From Thiotrichales bacterium (GTDB taxonomy: Bacteria > Pseudomonadota > Gammaproteobacteria > Thiomicrospirales > Thiomicrospiraceae), in the NCBI GenBank assembly GCA_014763835.1, contig JACXUQ010000039.1:1-8685 (forward strand): a DNA stretch of 8,685 nucleotides, given 5' to 3'. The translations under genes and the position numbers were made by a program. The notes beneath the pieces were generated by a model. That model had not been told where the DNA came from. It was given only the letters and a program-made list of their open reading frames with translations, and searched no databases. Below, piece after piece: positions 6,560 to 8,685 of this stretch; position 1 is the stretch's first letter, and every line of letters starts with the position of its first letter.

Positions 6560-7183
6560 TTAACGGTTTCTTTTGGCCGCCTGCTTTTTATCCTCAGTCG
6601 AGGCCAAACCGGCCGTCAACGTAAAGCGCATCGCTTCATCCATCGTCATATCCAGACGCGTTACAGCGGTTTGCGGCACCAGCACCGTATAACCACCAAT
6701 CATATAACTCAGCGGCAGATACACCAGCACGCTTTCGTTATCGTTAAAGCCTTCGGGCAATTTGTCGGCATCCGCGCGGGTAATGAAGCCAATCAACTTC
6801 ATACCGCTATCGCCGAAGGTCACCGCCACCACCTGCGAAAACTCCTGCTCTTTCTGCGGACGGAAGTAGTCGAAAAAATCCCGCATGGCGCGGTAGATCG
6901 GCTTAACGCCGGGCAGGCGCTCAAACAACCCCTCAAACTTGCCGAAGATCAGCCGCACCACATAGGCGTGCATCAAAACCCCGATGGCAAACAATACCAG
7001 CAGCCCGGCGATCACCCCCATGCCCGGCCAGTAGAATTGACCGGGCACAACCTGACGGATCAAACCGCCCAACAGCGATTCCGCCGTCACCGCCAACCAG
7101 TAGAACAGATAGAGCGTCAAGGCCACCGGCAGTACGGTGAACAGGCCGGTAAGCATATTGCGACCGATAAAACCAAACATCAT
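6560..7183 (-). CDS. DUF502 family inner-membrane protein
   Basis: A 207-residue membrane protein of the DUF502 family, function not established. Two hydrophobic helices are clear, about residues 9-34 (starting after GFIGRN) and 52-76 (PGMGVIAGLLVLFAIGV). They are followed by a soluble domain with the family block LPGVKPIYRAMRDFFDYF and the later VYLPLSYMIGGYTVLVP segment, then the LDMTMDEAMRFTLTAGL helix that resembles the family's SGG-type end. The C-terminus is basic (KKQAAKRNR). The N-terminus has two adjacent ATGs at 7183 and 7180. The AAGGG ribosome site is three bases before the first and six before the second, so 7180 may be the true start. It is the last gene of the minus-strand operon, 27 bases after the four-helix membrane protein and just before the shared terminator. 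Confidence 0.85.
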   Translation of the reverse strand: MMFGFIGRNMLTGLFTVLPVALTLYLFYWLAVTAESLLGGLIRQVVPGQFYWPGMGVIAGLLVLFAIGVLMHAYVVRLIFGKFEGLFERLPGVKPIYRAMRDFFDYFRPQKEQEFSQVVAVTFGDSGMKLIGFITRADADKLPEGFNDNESVLVYLPLSYMIGGYTVLVPQTAVTRLDMTMDEAMRFTLTAGLASTEDKKQAAKRNR

Positions 7184-7210
7184 AAACCCTTTTAAATCAG
7201 AAAGTTAAAC

Positions 7211-7591
7211 TCAAAACCTATAGACCACATAGGGCATCATCCCCACGCCCAATAGCACTAACGACCAGACGCGGCCTTTACGCAGATCGTAATCGGCAAG
7301 CAGCTTTTCCCACGAATGGTGCATCACAAAATGACCGAAGATAAATTCAAAAGCCACCGTCATAGCCACCCACATCAAACCGACCTGTAACGCCTGCACT
7401 TCATTCAACAACGGCCAAGTTGAATGCAACCAACTTGTATACAGATAAAACGCCAGCAGCAGCGTCACCGAGGAAAGCTGGTGGGCAGTGCGTTCTGAAT
7501 AGCGTTTTATAAAGATTTTTTCGCGAATAGCGCCATTAGCGATGGCGATCAATACCATCGGCAACCATGCCAATAAATACTCCAACCTCAT
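7211..7591 (-). CDS. Conserved small membrane protein with four predicted helices, unknown function
   Basis: I do not recognise a named function. The 126-residue protein has hydrophobic stretches at about 4-22, 38-58, 66-88 and 107-125. Conserved-looking polar motifs occur at the helix ends: NGAIRE (19-24), AHQLSS (36-41), FEFIFGHF (81-88) and WEKLLADYDLRKGRVW (94-109). These suggest a real family rather than a random hydrophobic frame. I chose the ATG at 7591 because AAAGG lies seven bases upstream and the first helix then starts at once. An upstream TTG at 7615, overlapping the stop of the ABC gene, would add eight polar residues and has no evident ribosome site. It lies 20 bases after the YejF-like ATPase and 27 before the DUF502 gene, so it is probably expressed with both. 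Whether it works with either is unknown. Confidence 0.8.
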   Translation of the reverse strand: MRLEYLLAWLPMVLIAIANGAIREKIFIKRYSERTAHQLSSVTLLLAFYLYTSWLHSTWPLLNEVQALQVGLMWVAMTVAFEFIFGHFVMHHSWEKLLADYDLRKGRVWSLVLLGVGMMPYVVYRF

Positions 7592-7611
7592 CAGCTCGCC
7601 TTTGTGCTCAA

Positions 7612-8685
7612 TCAACTGGCCAGCGCATCGCGCACCAATTGCGGTGCGGACGCCAATAACTGCTGCGTATAAGGGTGCTGCGGGCTGCGCATAATCGTTT
7701 CGACACTCCCCTGCTCGACAATCCGTCCTGTCTGCATGACCGCCACGCGGTGCGCGATCGCCGGAATGATCGACAGGTCATGGGTAATAAACAGATACGA
7801 CATCTGATACTGCTGCTGCAACGACTCCAGCAAGGCCAATACCTGAGCGCGTACCGACACATCCAAGGCACTGGTGGGCTCGTCGCAGATAATCAGCTCC
7901 GGCTCGACCGCCAAAGCGCGCGCAATGCCGATGCGCTGGCGCTGCCCGCCGGAAAACTCATGCGGATAACGGTGTTTGTGTTCCGGCAACAGCCCCACCT
8001 GCGTTAAAAGCGCCTCAATACGCTGATCCTGCCCGGCCTTGTCTTTAGGCCCTACTTTCAAACTGGTCATCCCCTCACGGATAATCTCACCAATGGTCAT
8101 GCGCGGATTCAATGCCGAAAACGGGTCCTGGAAGATCACCTGCACTTTTTTGCGCAATGGCCGCATCTGCTTTTCATTGAGCCTTGTCAGATCGATCTCG
8201 GCATGGCCAGAATGAAAAGCCACGGTGCCATCCGTCGTATTGACCAGTTTCAGAATCGCCTGACCGATCGTACTCTTGCCGCTGCCCGACTCGCCCACCA
8301 GCGCCAACGTCTGCCCTTTGGGAATTTCCAAAGTGACGCCATCCACCGCTTTGACATAACCGACGGTGCGCTGAAAGATCCCCTTTTTAATCGGAAAATG
8401 TACCTTTAGATCATTGACCTTGAGCAGCGGCGCTGTTTCCTCGATAGGACGGTAATGGTGTTGCGGAATCGCATCCTGCAGGAGTTTCTGCGTGTAGGGA
8501 TGTTGCGGATGGCTAAAGAAATGGGTCTTGTCCGCCTGCTCGACAATCTCGCCGTGGCGCATCACCGCCACGCGGTCGGCCATTTCGTGCACTACGCCCA
8601 TATCGTGGGTGATAAACAGAATCGACAGGCCGCGCTGATCGCGAAGCTGCTTGAGCAGCTGCAATACCTGCGCCTGAATGGTCAC
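7612..8685 (-). CDS. yejF: Fused two-domain peptide ABC transporter ATPase, YejF type (3' part)
   Basis: The gene enters from the right edge; 357 residues are visible and the true start is outside (the edge codon GTG is the Val of the usual LDVTIQAQ). It energises an importer of the oligopeptide/nickel class, with YejF of the YejABEF peptide and microcin C importer as closest recalled match. The visible part holds the end of the first nucleotide-binding domain, with its switch His27 in FITHDMG and the OppD-type HPYTQKLL tail. It then has a full second domain: Walker A GESGSGKS (131-138), Q-loop Q186, signature SGGQRQR (245-251), Walker B LIICDE (264-269), SALD D-loop and switch H302. The linker VHFPIKKGIFQR parallels YejF. 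Both domains appear intact. GsiA or a fused DppDF-like protein are alternatives. It heads an operon with two membrane proteins downstream; permease and binding-protein genes would lie beyond the right edge. Confidence 0.85.
   Translation of the reverse strand: MTIQAQVLQLLKQLRDQRGLSILFITHDMGVVHEMADRVAVMRHGEIVEQADKTHFFSHPQHPYTQKLLQDAIPQHHYRPIEETAPLLKVNDLKVHFPIKKGIFQRTVGYVKAVDGVTLEIPKGQTLALVGESGSGKSTIGQAILKLVNTTDGTVAFHSGHAEIDLTRLNEKQMRPLRKKVQVIFQDPFSALNPRMTIGEIIREGMTSLKVGPKDKAGQDQRIEALLTQVGLLPEHKHRYPHEFSGGQRQRIGIARALAVEPELIICDEPTSALDVSVRAQVLALLESLQQQYQMSYLFITHDLSIIPAIAHRVAVMQTGRIVEQGSVETIMRSPQHPYTQQLLASAPQLVRDALAS

Noticed and set aside
7592..7615. TTG start overlapping the stop of the YejF gene, as a translationally coupled start for the four-helix protein
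   Set aside because: The ATG at 7591 has an AAAGG site at ideal distance and starts directly into the first helix; the TTG has no visible site. Coupling is not excluded but less likely.
1..8685. Search for a defence system, mobile element, CRISPR array or gene cluster of a new kind
   Set aside because: All substantial genes fall into housekeeping or conserved families in a known order; no direct-repeat arrays, transposase, integrase, toxin-antitoxin pair or attachment site was seen.

Overview
The window looks like core chromosome of a gammaproteobacterium, with base composition close to balanced by eye. GyrA carries Thr at position 83, as in Pseudomonas. The gene order gyrA-serC-pheA, and ubiG followed by a HAD phosphatase and a YciK-like reductase, is the order known from Pseudomonas and relatives. 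The proteins are not close to Pseudomonas at every site, so a sulfur-oxidising or otherwise marine gammaproteobacterium is possible. I cannot fix the genus from the sequence alone. I see no phage, insertion sequence, CRISPR array, tRNA or rRNA.

Left block (minus strand, 4078 down to 1): gyrA (DNA gyrase A, complete), then serC (phosphoserine aminotransferase, complete), then the first 72 codons of pheA (chorismate mutase/prephenate dehydratase), which runs off the left edge. The 98-base gyrA-serC gap holds a strong terminator-like hairpin with a T8 tract just before the serC ribosome binding site. It also holds a competing upstream hairpin, so this leader resembles an attenuator. A palindrome covers the serC stop codon.

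Middle (4079-4322): a 244-base divergent intergenic region with a consensus -10 box facing each way, one for gyrA and one for ubiG.

Plus-strand operon (4323-6452): ubiG (ubiquinone O-methyltransferase), a HAD phosphatase best read as MupP (MurNAc-6-phosphate phosphatase of peptidoglycan recycling) rather than a true phosphoglycolate phosphatase, and a YciK-type short-chain dehydrogenase with an altered catalytic tetrad. Gene spacings are 4 and 17 bases.

Right block (minus strand, 8685 down to 6560): the 3' part of a fused two-domain ABC ATPase of the YejF type (peptide import), then a conserved four-helix membrane protein of unknown function, then a DUF502-type membrane protein. Spacings of 20 and 27 bases suggest one operon. 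It converges with the ubiG operon at a long, nearly perfect hairpin (6483-6533) that can terminate both transcripts.

Overall this is an ordinary housekeeping region. The points most worth a second look are the gyrA-serC leader, the degenerate active site of the reductase, the MupP reading of the phosphatase, and the unnamed membrane protein beside YejF.
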